Shown here in pieces: positions 19,101 through 29,512 of a stretch of 64,000 nucleotides of DNA. The position numbers were made by a program, and so were the translations under genes. The notes under the pieces were generated by a model, which saw nothing but the letters and a program-made list of their open reading frames with translations, had not been told where the DNA came from and ran no database searches. The stretch's first letter is position 1. Each line of letters starts with the position of its first letter. The stretch comes from Fusobacterium necrogenes. GTDB taxonomy: Bacteria > Fusobacteriota > Fusobacteriia > Fusobacteriales > Fusobacteriaceae. The DNA is taken from NCBI RefSeq assembly GCF_900450765.1, contig NZ_UGGU01000003.1:1812854-1876853 (forward strand). The letters run 5' to 3'.

Positions 19101-19877
19101 ATGAAAGCTGTAATCTTAGCTGGTGGACTTGGAACAAGACTGAGTGAAGCTACACATCTAATACCTAAACCAATGGTGGAGATAGGTGGAAAGCCAATAC
19201 TATGGCATATAATGAAAACTTACTCGCACTATGGAATAAAAGAATTTATTATTTGTTGTGGATATAAAGGATATGTAATAAAAGAGTGGTTTGCTAACTA
19301 TTTTTTACATACAAGTGATGTAACATTTGATTTGAAAAATAATGATATGATGGTACATGATTGTCATGCAGAGGATTGGAAGGTAACACTTGTAGATACT
19401 GGATTTGAAACAATGACTGGTGGAAGAATAAAGAGAATACAAAAATATGTAGGAAATGAGACTTTTTTACTTACTTATGGAGATGGAGTAACAGATTTAA
19501 ATATAGCTGATACTATAAAATATCATCAAGAAACAGGAAAAATATTAACAGTAACTGCATATAAGCCACAAGGGAAATTTGGAGCTTTAAATCTTGATGA
19601 AGTAGGAAATGTAAAGTCATTTACAGAGAAACCAGCTGGGGATGGAAGCTGGATAAATGCTGGGTATTTTGTATGTGAGCCTAAAGTATTTGATTATATT
19701 ACTGAAGGAGATTCTACAGTATTTGAAAAAGCTCCACTTGAAAATATAGCAAAAGATGGTGGAATGAACTCATTTAAACATGAAGGATTTTGGAAACCAA
19801 TGGATATATTAAGAGATAATAAAGAGTTAAATGAAATGTGGGATAGTGGAAAAGCCCCATGGAAAGTGTGGGAATAA
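19101..19877 (+). CDS. rfbF: Glucose-1-phosphate cytidylyltransferase
   Basis: This 258-residue enzyme makes CDP-glucose, the entry point to 3,6-dideoxyhexoses. The nucleotide-binding loop AGGLGTRLSEATHLIPKPM and the segment GGKPILWHIMK are typical of RfbF. TTYGDGV-like (LTYGDGVTDLN) marks the catalytic Asp region. AGGAGG lies just upstream of ATG 19101. It is the second gene in the order rfbH-rfbF-rfbG; the order differs from Salmonella and Yersinia clusters (F-G-H). Confidence 0.95.
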   Translation: MKAVILAGGLGTRLSEATHLIPKPMVEIGGKPILWHIMKTYSHYGIKEFIICCGYKGYVIKEWFANYFLHTSDVTFDLKNNDMMVHDCHAEDWKVTLVDTGFETMTGGRIKRIQKYVGNETFLLTYGDGVTDLNIADTIKYHQETGKILTVTAYKPQGKFGALNLDEVGNVKSFTEKPAGDGSWINAGYFVCEPKVFDYITEGDSTVFEKAPLENIAKDGGMNSFKHEGFWKPMDILRDNKELNEMWDSGKAPWKVWE

Positions 19878-19878
19878 T

Positions 19879-20955
19879 ATGAAAAACTTTAATAACATAT
19901 ATGAAGGAAAAAAGGTATTAGTAACAGGGCATACTGGTTTTAAAGGTTCTTGGTTATCGATATGGTTAAGAGAATTAGGAGCAGAAGTAATAGGATATTC
20001 ATTAAACCCATATACTGAAAAAGATAATTTTAATTTGAGTAAATTATCAGAAAAAATAATAGATATAAGAGGAGATATTAGAGATAGAAAACATCTAAGA
20101 GAAGTCTTTGAAAAATATCAGCCAGAGATAGTATTTCATTTAGCAGCTCAACCTTTAGTAAGATTATCTTATGATATTCCAGTAGAAACATATGAAACTA
20201 ATGTAATGGGAACAGTTAATATCTTAGAAGAGATTAGAAGTTCTAAAAGCGTAAAAGTAGGAATATTGATAACTACAGATAAGTGTTATGAGAATAAAGA
20301 ACAAATATGGGGATATAGAGAAAATGAAGCTTTTGGTGGATATGATCCATACTCTTCTTCTAAAGGAGCTTGTGAGATAGCTATTCAATCTTGGATAAAA
20401 TCATATTTTAATCCTAAAGATTATGATAAACATGGAAAAAGTATTGCAAGTGTAAGAGCGGGAAATGTTATAGGTGGAGGAGATTGGGCAAAAGATAGAA
20501 TAGTTCCAGATTGTATAAGAGCATTGGAAGATGGAAAAGAAATAGAGATAAGAAGTCCTAAATCAATTAGACCTTGGGAACATGTACTTGAACCATTAAG
20601 TGGATATCTATTACTTGGGCAAAAGATGTTAGAGGAGCCTACTAAATATTGTGAAGGATGGAACTTTGGACCAACTTTAGATGCGATAGTAAATGTATGG
20701 GAGGTTGCAAGTAATATAGTTAAGTTTTATGGAAAAGGAAAATTAAAAGATATATCTAATCCTAATGATTTACATGAAGCAAGACTTTTACTTTTAGATA
20801 TAACTAAAGCAAGATTTAAATTAGGATGGAAGCCAACTTTAACAATAGAACAGAGTATAGGGTTAACAGTAGATTGGTATAAGAGATATATTAATGAAGA
20901 TGTATATGAGTTATGTAAAGAACATATAGAAAGATTTTCTACTATAGGAGAATAA
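19879..20955 (+). CDS. rfbG: CDP-glucose 4,6-dehydratase
   Basis: A 358-residue extended SDR that turns CDP-glucose into CDP-4-keto-6-deoxyglucose, the substrate of RfbH. TGHTGFKGSWL binds NAD, LAAQPLVR is the typical RfbG loop, TTDKCYEN carries the catalytic Thr/Asp/Lys group, and YSSSK is Tyr-xxx-Lys. ATG 19879 begins two bases after the rfbF stop; the frame upstream of it lies inside rfbF. Normal length and intact. Confidence 0.95.
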   Translation: MKNFNNIYEGKKVLVTGHTGFKGSWLSIWLRELGAEVIGYSLNPYTEKDNFNLSKLSEKIIDIRGDIRDRKHLREVFEKYQPEIVFHLAAQPLVRLSYDIPVETYETNVMGTVNILEEIRSSKSVKVGILITTDKCYENKEQIWGYRENEAFGGYDPYSSSKGACEIAIQSWIKSYFNPKDYDKHGKSIASVRAGNVIGGGDWAKDRIVPDCIRALEDGKEIEIRSPKSIRPWEHVLEPLSGYLLLGQKMLEEPTKYCEGWNFGPTLDAIVNVWEVASNIVKFYGKGKLKDISNPNDLHEARLLLLDITKARFKLGWKPTLTIEQSIGLTVDWYKRYINEDVYELCKEHIERFSTIGE

Positions 20956-20957
20956 TT

Positions 20958-21896
<939 letters not shown>

Positions 21897-21966
21897 CACA
21901 ATTTCCAAAAAAAATCAAATATATATTATTTATATTTGATTATCAAATAACAAATGAGTTGATAGC

Positions 21967-22860
21967 ATGAAAATAATTATATTTGGTGGTTGTGGATTTA
22001 TTGGGAAAAATTTATCTAAATATTTAAAAAATCTTTATGAGATTATTGTAGTTGATAAATATATTGATAAATTATTTTTAAAAGAAAATAAAATAAGATT
22101 TTATCAATATGACTTTGAAAATATAGATAAATTAAGAGAGATAATTGATTTGGAAAAACCAGAATATATTATAAATTTAATATCTTATGTAACTTCTATA
22201 AGAGAGTTAGGATTATTTCCTAAAATGTTAAATACTAATTTAGATATCCTATTAAAAATTTATGAGGTAACTAAAGAACTAGAAAATTTAGAGTTAGTTA
22301 TGCAATTTGGCTCTGGAGAAGAGTATGGAAATATTCAAGCTCCTTTCAATGAAAAAATGAAAGAAGAGCCAGTTTCTCCATATGCAATAGCAAAATTAAT
22401 AACAACTAATACTGCTTTAATGTTAAATAAAAATTATGACTATCCAATATGTATAATTAGACCTTCTAATTTATTTGGAAAATATCAGTCAAAAGATAAG
22501 TTTATTCCTTATGTATTAGAAAAATTAAAAAATAATCAAGAAATTTTAACAACTTTTGGAGAACAGAAAAGAGACTTTATTTGTATAGATGATTTTGTTT
22601 ATATAATAAAGGAGTTATTAGAAAAAAATAGTTTGATAAAAGGTGAAGTTATAAATGTAGGAAGTGGAATTAGTATATCTTTAAAAGCGATAATTTTAAA
22701 TTCAAAGGAAAAATTAAACTCTAAATCAGAAATAAGATTTGGAGCTATTCCATATAGAGAAAATGAGATGATGGATTTTTGTTTAGATATATCTAAATTA
22801 GAAAGTATTTTAAATAGAAAATTAAAATTAGAATGGTTGGAAAAAATAATTGAGGAATGA
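21967..22860 (+). CDS. Second SDR sugar 4-reductase/epimerase (abequose/paratose synthase-like)
   Basis: A 297-residue SDR with FGGCGFIGKN, the catalytic YAIAK, GSGEEYG before it, and the GEQKRDFICIDD segment found in RfbJ-type CDP-abequose synthases. It follows the repeat-carrying SDR by 70 bases, with no clear ribosome site at ATG 21967 (the sequence before it is AGTTGATAGC). Expression may therefore depend on translation arriving from the upstream gene, which happens only in one repeat state. Whether it makes abequose, paratose or another isomer cannot be told. Confidence 0.8.
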   Translation: MKIIIFGGCGFIGKNLSKYLKNLYEIIVVDKYIDKLFLKENKIRFYQYDFENIDKLREIIDLEKPEYIINLISYVTSIRELGLFPKMLNTNLDILLKIYEVTKELENLELVMQFGSGEEYGNIQAPFNEKMKEEPVSPYAIAKLITTNTALMLNKNYDYPICIIRPSNLFGKYQSKDKFIPYVLEKLKNNQEILTTFGEQKRDFICIDDFVYIIKELLEKNSLIKGEVINVGSGISISLKAIILNSKEKLNSKSEIRFGAIPYRENEMMDFCLDISKLESILNRKLKLEWLEKIIEE

Positions 22861-22861
22861 T

Positions 22862-24142
22862 ATGAAAAAAATGGTAATATTAGGAGCTGGAATATCTGGA
22901 ATAGGAGCTGGATATCAACTAAATAAAGATAAAAATAATAAAGTTATTTTATATGAAAAGAATAGTAGTTGGGGAGGGTTATGTGATAACTTTATCATAG
23001 ATGGATTTAGATTTGATAGATTTGTTCATTTGTCTTTTACAAATAATCAAGAAATAAAGGAATTATTTGAGAAGAGTTGTGAAAGTATTAGACATATTCC
23101 TAATCCCAAAAATTATTATAATGGAATATGGTTAAAACATCCAGCTCAAAATAATCTTTATCCATTATCTAATGAAGAGAAAAATCAAATACTATCTTCA
23201 TTTAAAAAAAGAGAAAATAGGGATATTGATAAAATTAAAAATTATGAAGAATGGTTAAGAGTTCAATATGGAAATTATTTTGCTGAAAATTTCCCAATGA
23301 AATATACAAGAAAGTATTGGGGAGTTGAAGCAAAAGAATTGGAAACTAGATGGGTAGGAAATAGAATGTATAGACCTACTCTAGAAGAAATTGAACAAGG
23401 AATGGAAACGGAAGATACTCCAATAACTTATTATGCTAAAGAAATGAGGTACCCAACTACTGGAGGTTATAAAAGTTATTTAAATTATATAGTTAAAGAT
23501 TTAGATATTAAATTAAATCATAAAGTAAGAGAAATAGATATAACTAATAAAGTAATTTATTTTACAAATAGTACTCAAGAAACTTATGATGAATTAATTT
23601 CAAGTATTCCATTATCTGAAATGAGTAGTTTAATAAAAAATATTCCAAAAAATATTAAAGAAAATATAAAAAAATTAAGATGGACTTCTGGATATATAAT
23701 TTCACTAGGATTAAAAAATAAAAATATTTCTCCATATCTTTGGTTTTATATTTATGATGAAGATATACCTTTTGCAAGAGTATATTCTCCAAGTCATAAG
23801 TCAGCAGATAATTGTCCAGAGGGATGTTCATCTTTACAATTAGAAGTTTATTTTGAAAATAAAAAAGAATTTAAAACTTCCAAAGAAGAATTGCTAGAAA
23901 AGAGTATACAAAAGTTAGTAGAAATGAAAGTTATTAAAGAAGAAGATCTCATAGTCAAAGATATTAGATTTGAGAAATATGCTAATATAATATTTGATTT
24001 TAATATATATGAAGTAAGAATGAAAATAAGAAAATATTTAGAAAGTATAGGAATAAAAACAATAGGAAGATTTGGTGAGTGGGATTACTTTTGGAGTGAT
24101 CAAAGTTTAATGAGTGGATTAGAAATAGGAAGGAGAGATTAG
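22862..24142 (+). CDS. FAD-dependent oxidoreductase, distantly UDP-galactopyranose-mutase-like
   Basis: A 426-residue flavoprotein with ILGAGISGIGAGYQL at the N-terminus, followed by YEKNSSWGGLCDNF as in amine-oxidase/Glf-type enzymes. GAGGA at 22852-22856 precedes ATG 22862; the in-frame TTG 22850 is inside the upstream gene. In a sugar locus this could be a pyranose-furanose mutase acting on the dideoxy sugar, or another NAD(P)/FAD sugar enzyme; I cannot decide. The downstream flippase gene overlaps its stop codon by one base. Confidence 0.65.
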   Translation: MKKMVILGAGISGIGAGYQLNKDKNNKVILYEKNSSWGGLCDNFIIDGFRFDRFVHLSFTNNQEIKELFEKSCESIRHIPNPKNYYNGIWLKHPAQNNLYPLSNEEKNQILSSFKKRENRDIDKIKNYEEWLRVQYGNYFAENFPMKYTRKYWGVEAKELETRWVGNRMYRPTLEEIEQGMETEDTPITYYAKEMRYPTTGGYKSYLNYIVKDLDIKLNHKVREIDITNKVIYFTNSTQETYDELISSIPLSEMSSLIKNIPKNIKENIKKLRWTSGYIISLGLKNKNISPYLWFYIYDEDIPFARVYSPSHKSADNCPEGCSSLQLEVYFENKKEFKTSKEELLEKSIQKLVEMKVIKEEDLIVKDIRFEKYANIIFDFNIYEVRMKIRKYLESIGIKTIGRFGEWDYFWSDQSLMSGLEIGRRD

Positions 24143-25539
24143 TGCAAATAGAAATAAAAAATAGAGATGTTCTTTGGGGATATTTAGCTCAATTTTTAAA
24201 TATCGGAGTTGGAGTATTAATTCTTCCAGTAATATTAAGAAAATTACCTTCTCAAGAGTTAGGAATATGGTATATTTTTTTAGCTATTTCTAATTTAGTT
24301 TATTTATTAGATTTTGGATTTTTACCTACTATTCAAAGAAATATTTCATATGTTTTTAGTGGGGCACAGGAATTAAAAAAAGAAGGAATTAGTGAAGTAG
24401 GAAGAGAAGTTAATTATCAATTACTCAATGATCTAATAGCTATGAGTAAAAAATTATATAGAAAAGTTTCTATGATTACTTTAATAATATGTATGACTTT
24501 TGGAAATATATATATATATTCTTTAAGTAAAAATTTAGAGAATAGTAAAGAAATAATTATTTCATGGTTATGTTATATTTTATCAATAATTTTAAATTTT
24601 TATTATTATTATTTTAATGCTCTCCTTAGAGGAAGAGGATTAATAGGTGAAGCAAATAAAATAATGATAGTATCAAAAATTGGATTATTAATCATAACTA
24701 TTTTTTTTCTTAATTTAAATTATGGACTACTTAGCTTAACCTTTGGAAATTTAGTATCTGTAGTAATAACAAGAATACTATCATATAGAGCATTTTATAC
24801 AAATGAGTTAAAAGAAAAATTAAAAGATAAAAAAGTGATAGATAAAAATTTATTTGAAGTTATTCTATATAATTCTAAAAAAATAGGATTAGTTTCATTG
24901 GGAGCTTTTTTAATTTTAAGAGGGAATACTTTTATAGCATCTAAATATTTAAGTTTAGAAATAGTAGGAAAATATGGATTAACTTTACAAATATATGGGA
25001 TATTAGGTGCATTATCTAGTATGGTTTTTCAAACTTTTATTCCAAAATTTTCTCAATATAGACTAGAAAACAATAATAAAAGTTTAAAAGAGTTATATTC
25101 TTTTGCTTATTTAATTAATATATTAATTTATATTTTTGGAGTTTTTTTTATTTCACTATTAGCTCCTAAAGTTTTGGAAATATTAGGAACTAAAACTAAA
25201 TTGTTAGATATTAGAGAATTAATTTTCATAGGTATTTATTTATGTTTAGAAGTAATTCATTCAAATGCTGCAGGAGTAATTGCAACAAAAAATGTCATTC
25301 CTTATGTAAAACCTTCTATTTGTTCAGGAATTGGAATAATAGTATTATCAATTATACTGATAAAATATTTTAAATTAGGATTGTGGGGACTATTGCTATC
25401 TCAGTTTATAGTACAGCTTTCTTATAATAATTGGAAATGGCCATTAGAAGTAAATAAAGAATTAGGATTAAATAGTTTTACTATTTTTATACTAGGCATA
25501 AATAAACTAAATAAAGTATTAAAAGGAGAAAAAATATGA
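24142..25539 (+). CDS. wzx: Repeat-unit flippase (Wzx-like, MOP family)
   Basis: A 465-residue membrane protein with about twelve hydrophobic helices, opening with LWGYLAQFLNIGVGVLILPVILRKL, typical of polysaccharide-exporting MATE/MOP proteins. It would flip the lipid-linked repeat unit to the periplasm. The start is GTG 24142, overlapping the previous TAG, with AGGAGAG upstream. It overlaps the next gene by four bases (ATGA). This is the first of two flippases in the window. Confidence 0.85.
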   Translation: MQIEIKNRDVLWGYLAQFLNIGVGVLILPVILRKLPSQELGIWYIFLAISNLVYLLDFGFLPTIQRNISYVFSGAQELKKEGISEVGREVNYQLLNDLIAMSKKLYRKVSMITLIICMTFGNIYIYSLSKNLENSKEIIISWLCYILSIILNFYYYYFNALLRGRGLIGEANKIMIVSKIGLLIITIFFLNLNYGLLSLTFGNLVSVVITRILSYRAFYTNELKEKLKDKKVIDKNLFEVILYNSKKIGLVSLGAFLILRGNTFIASKYLSLEIVGKYGLTLQIYGILGALSSMVFQTFIPKFSQYRLENNNKSLKELYSFAYLINILIYIFGVFFISLLAPKVLEILGTKTKLLDIRELIFIGIYLCLEVIHSNAAGVIATKNVIPYVKPSICSGIGIIVLSIILIKYFKLGLWGLLLSQFIVQLSYNNWKWPLEVNKELGLNSFTIFILGINKLNKVLKGEKI

Positions 25540-26525
25540 TTCCAGATTATTTTGGATATGAGGATAATTTTAAAAAATATAAAGATATAAGGTCAAACTT
25601 GATAATCGAAGGGAAAGTAAAAAATCCTAAAATTACAATAGCTATTCCTACATATAAGAGAGTAGAATTATTAAAAGAAGCTTTAGTAAGCGCAATTAAT
25701 CAGAAAGATTTTGATGACTATAATATAATAGTTGTAGATAATGATGATAATAATACTGATGAAGTAAAAAATATGATTTTAGATATAAATTCAGAAAAAG
25801 TTTCTTATTATAAAAATGAAAAAAATATAGGAATATTTGGAAATTGGAATAGATGTATAGAACTAGCTGATGGTGAGTATTTATCTATTTTAAATGATGA
25901 TGACTGGTTAGAAGAGAATTTTTTATTTGAAATAACTAAATATATAGATGAAAAAAAAATAATTTATTCACAATACAAAATCCATGATAAAAGAATACTA
26001 AATAATAAAAAAATAAAAACGAGTATTTTAAGAGAAATTTATTATCAAATTAGAAAGATAAAAAAAATAAGAAATCTAAATATTATAGATTTTTTCTTTA
26101 CTAATAGAAGTGCTGGGACTTTAGGAATGATTTTTGAGAGAAATACTATGCTTGAATTAGGAGGATATAATGAAGAATATTTTCCTTCAGCAGATTATTT
26201 TTTTCATGCTAAATATTGTTATTATTATGGTGCAAAAATTTTAAAGAAAGAATTAGGAAATTATAGGATACAACAAAATGAAAGTATGAATCCAAAGACA
26301 GCCATATTATTTCAAATTTGTAATAAAAATTTTAGAGATTTTTTAATAGTAAAGTTGCACTTGAAAAACTATTATGCTCAGTTAAATTTATGTTTAAATG
26401 AATATAATAAAAAAAGTATTAATGAGGTATGGAAAATAGATATTATCTATGATAAAAAAATATTTAATAAAAAATATATGTATTATTTCAAATTAAGAGA
26501 AATAGTAAAAAATATTTTTGGTTAA
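25536..26525 (+). CDS. Glycosyltransferase family 2
   Basis: A 329-residue GT2 enzyme: IAIPTYKRVELLKEAL begins the fold, VVDNDDNN and NIGIFGNWNRC mark nucleotide binding, and LNDDDW is the DxD site. It is coupled to the flippase by an ATGA overlap. It is the last intact gene of the main locus. Downstream is decayed DNA. Sugar specificity unknown. Confidence 0.85.
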   Translation: MIPDYFGYEDNFKKYKDIRSNLIIEGKVKNPKITIAIPTYKRVELLKEALVSAINQKDFDDYNIIVVDNDDNNTDEVKNMILDINSEKVSYYKNEKNIGIFGNWNRCIELADGEYLSILNDDDWLEENFLFEITKYIDEKKIIYSQYKIHDKRILNNKKIKTSILREIYYQIRKIKKIRNLNIIDFFFTNRSAGTLGMIFERNTMLELGGYNEEYFPSADYFFHAKYCYYYGAKILKKELGNYRIQQNESMNPKTAILFQICNKNFRDFLIVKLHLKNYYAQLNLCLNEYNKKSINEVWKIDIIYDKKIFNKKYMYYFKLREIVKNIFG

Positions 26526-27677
26526 TAAAAAAATATTTTAGATAATTTTGTCATATCAAAGTAAGAAATTTCGATAATTAAGCGATTATTTATAAAAAAA
26601 TTAGCAAATAGGACAGAGTTATATATGAAATGGAGAAATGGAATACTAAATATAAAATTTAATCTAATAAAAAAGAAAAGTTTTTTAGTATTAGTGTTTT
26701 TTAAATATTATATTAGCATTACTAGCAACATGGAATTTAAGTTTGAGATTTAGTTTTAAAATAATAAAATAAGATTTTATTTTCTATATTTTAGAGATAT
26801 AAAAAGTTTTGAAAGACATCAATTTGATCAAGAAACTTTAGCCTATGGAAGAATAGTAGCTAATGAATTAAAAATTTTTAACTTAAAACAATAAAACTTT
26901 TTTTAATTATAAAGAAAATATAGATTTTAAAGAAATGAGTTTAAAAGATAAAAGATTAAACTTATTATATTTTCTAAAAGAAAATAATTTAAATTCAGAA
27001 AGATTAAGAGTGATAACAGGAAAGTAAAAAATTCTCTACAGCAATTTGGGTTGCAAGGAAATATACTTTTTTACATTAGCAATATTTTAAGAATAAAAAG
27101 TATTATATTTATATCTGATAAATATTTGTCTAATATTAAGTATAATGGTATTAACGTTGAATTGGATAGAAGGTGAGTTTGAAAAAATATCAATATATCT
27201 ACCAATTGTAATATTTTTATTTTTTCTGAAATTAAATATGATTGAGAAAATCTATATTGGATATACTATTTCCCACTTATTTCAACTATTTTTATGAAGA
27301 TTGTATAAGAAAATTAGCTAAATATCCTAATATAGAAATAGAATACTAGAATAGAAAATACATTAAAATTTGAAAAAAGTTATAAAATAGTTTTAGAAGA
27401 TACTTAAGAGTTTATAACAACATTTTTATTAAATACAACTTATGCTAGTATTAATTAAATAATAGAGATGCTAGACTTTGAGAACTTAAAATAAAATATG
27501 GAAATATGGGGAATAATCTTATGTAAAGTAAGTGATAATTTAAAAGATATAGGTATATTAGATTTTTTATATTTTAAAGTACTGTAAGTGCATGAAAAAG
27601 TAACTTAGCAAAGTGTGGATATATAACTACAAGGTGTGTAATGAAAGATAAAAAGTAGAAGAAAAAATATATTATAG
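26526..27677 (+). pseudogene. Decayed coding remnants, family not identified
   Basis: No intact gene lies here. Translated pieces look protein-like but are broken by stops and shifts: RDIKSFERHQFDQETLAYG at about 26796, MSLKDKRLNLLYFLKENN at about 26935, and a membrane-like stretch with SIYLPIVIFLFFLKL at about 27190-27235. The mix of charged and hydrophobic pieces would fit a lost membrane enzyme of the polysaccharide locus, but I cannot name it. The block ends at a terminator at 27678. Confidence 0.5.
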
Positions 27678-27702
27678 AAGAGAGTAGGATACTCTCTTTT
27701 TT
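27678..27702 (+). terminator. Terminator closing the main polysaccharide locus
   Basis: AAGAGAGTA pairs perfectly with TACTCTCTT around GGA and is followed by TTTT. The sequence from here to 27883 shows no gene. Confidence 0.8.
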
Positions 27703-27883
27703 CATATCTAAAACTAGACAAAACATATATACAATTAAAAAATAATTTTTTGGTAAGAGAAAATTTTTGAATAAACAAATAAATAAACAACACTGATATC
27801 TTAAGAATTGTACATACTTTGTACATTTTTTTGGTAAAATTAGGTTAAAAAATATACTTTTCCGAAAAAGGAAAAATAATACC

Positions 27884-27911
27884 TTGCAAAATATTCCTTT
27901 TGTAGTATAAT
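27884..27911 (+). promoter_or_regulatory. Sigma-70 promoter of the co-polymerase/kinase operon
   Basis: TTGCAA (27884-27889) and a perfect TATAAT (27906-27911) are 16 bases apart. Transcription would begin near 27918, just before the GGGAGG site of the first gene. Confidence 0.75.
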
Positions 27912-27948
27912 GTAAAGTGAAAACAAAATGGGAGGATTGTATTTACAG

Positions 27949-28695
27949 ATGTCTAGAAAGAGAAGATACGAAGATTATGAAGAAGAATTTGAAAATGATG
28001 ATGAAGAAATAGACTTAGCTGATCTTATATTCACATTGATAAGAAGATGGAAGCTAATAGTTCTTACAGCCATACCAGTAGTTATACTAGGAGTTATATT
28101 TGCAGCAACAAGACCAACTGTGTATCAGGCAGAAACTACACTCATAGTATCTAATAATATGAGTAGTGTAGCTCTAGATAGTACAGATATCACACTTAGT
28201 CAAAGATTGGTAATTACTTATTCAGAGATAGCTAAAAATAAGTCAGTTCTTAGAAAAGTAAAGACAAAATTTGACTTACAAGAGAGTGTAGAGGCCTTAG
28301 CTAAATTAGTAACAATATCTCCAGTAGACAGTACAGAGTTAATATCATTAACGTATAAAAATAGCGATCCACAACTTGCAGCTATGGTAACAAATGAGAT
28401 AGCTAATGAGTTTATGGATAAAGTTGTACAAGTAATGAGAGTTAGAAATGTAAGCGTGGTAGAAAAAGCACAGGTACCAGTACAACCTCTTCCTAAGAAA
28501 AGATTACTTATACTTTTTGCATCAGTTGTCTTAGGATTAGCAGCTGGAACAGGAATGGCCTTTGTAATGGAGTTTTTACATAAAAAACTTAGAAAACCAT
28601 CTGAGATACAATCTATTTTAGGGGCTCCTATGATAGGAATGATACCAGATTTAGAGGATGTCATAACTCAAAAGGGTGAGGATAGTAATGAGTAA
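27949..28695 (+). CDS. Polysaccharide co-polymerase, short Wzz/CapA type
   Basis: A 248-residue inner-membrane protein with an acidic N-terminal tail, membrane helices near 38-58 and 185-208, and a periplasmic domain between them. A Pro-rich stretch (PVQPLPKKR) precedes the second helix, as in Wzz proteins. This short form, with the kinase as a separate protein, is the arrangement of Gram-positive capsule systems. I choose ATG 27949 with GGGAGG 13 bases upstream; ATG 27928 is possible. The next gene overlaps it by eight bases. Confidence 0.85.
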   Translation: MSRKRRYEDYEEEFENDDEEIDLADLIFTLIRRWKLIVLTAIPVVILGVIFAATRPTVYQAETTLIVSNNMSSVALDSTDITLSQRLVITYSEIAKNKSVLRKVKTKFDLQESVEALAKLVTISPVDSTELISLTYKNSDPQLAAMVTNEIANEFMDKVVQVMRVRNVSVVEKAQVPVQPLPKKRLLILFASVVLGLAAGTGMAFVMEFLHKKLRKPSEIQSILGAPMIGMIPDLEDVITQKGEDSNE

Positions 28696-29512
28696 AAGAA
28701 AGATATTTTTTATACAAGAAGACAACATGGAAGTAACAGAAGCTTTTAGAACAGTGAGAACTAACCTTGCCTTTCAAAATGAGAAAGATATAGGTAGAAA
28801 AATAATGATAACAAGTTCCATTCCAGGTGAAGGGAAATCTACACTTGCAGGAAACTATGGAGCCAGTCTTGCTATAGCTGGGAAGAAAGTTTTACTTATA
28901 GATTGTGATATAAGAAGACCTAGAGCACATGAGAGTTTTGGAATAAAAGTAGAAAGAGGGCTAGAAGCAGTACTTACTGAAAATGCTGATCCAAAATCTG
29001 TGATTTTAAAAGATATTATTCCTAATTTTGATCTATTACCTACTAAACACATGAAGTATAATGTAACAGAGTTGTTTATTGGAGATAAGATGAAAGAGGT
29101 AATAGCTGAATTAGAAAATGAATACAACACAATTATCTTAGATATGCCTCCATTAGCAGTAGCATCTGATGCTGCTATTTTGTCTAAATATGTAGATGGA
29201 GTGGTGGTAGTAGTAGCTTATGATCAAGTGGCAAAAAGAGAGCTTGAATTTACAAAAGAGATGCTATCTAATGCTGGAGCTAATATCTACGGATTTGTTG
29301 TAACTAAGGTTGATAAAGGTGGCTTATCTTATGGAAACTATGGATACTACAATAACTATTACTCATATTATCAAGAGTATTATAGTGACAGTGATGGAAA
29401 TAGAAAAAAACATATTGTGAAAAAGCCTAAAAGTAAATTTGGTAGATTTATGCATGCTGTAAAAGAGCAGTATAAAAGACAGTTTTCTGGAGATTTGAAA
29501 GGAAAGAAATAA
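28688..29512 (+). CDS. Bacterial tyrosine autokinase (BY-kinase) for capsule control
   Basis: A 274-residue cytosolic ATPase-type kinase. Walker A is SIPGEGKST, Walker A' is LLIDCDIRRP and Walker B is IILDMPP. The C-terminal tail has a dense tyrosine cluster (GNYGYYNNYYSYYQEYY), the autophosphorylation site of BY-kinases. It works with the membrane co-polymerase just upstream to regulate chain length and export. ATG 28688 has GTGAGG in front; GTG 28676 is a less likely start. Its stop overlaps the phosphatase ATG by one base. Confidence 0.93.
   Translation: MSKRKIFFIQEDNMEVTEAFRTVRTNLAFQNEKDIGRKIMITSSIPGEGKSTLAGNYGASLAIAGKKVLLIDCDIRRPRAHESFGIKVERGLEAVLTENADPKSVILKDIIPNFDLLPTKHMKYNVTELFIGDKMKEVIAELENEYNTIILDMPPLAVASDAAILSKYVDGVVVVVAYDQVAKRELEFTKEMLSNAGANIYGFVVTKVDKGGLSYGNYGYYNNYYSYYQEYYSDSDGNRKKHIVKKPKSKFGRFMHAVKEQYKRQFSGDLKGKK

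Noticed and set aside
28218-28664. Minus-strand frame of 148 codons
   Set aside because: It is antisense to the well-supported co-polymerase gene, with no ribosome site and unnatural composition.
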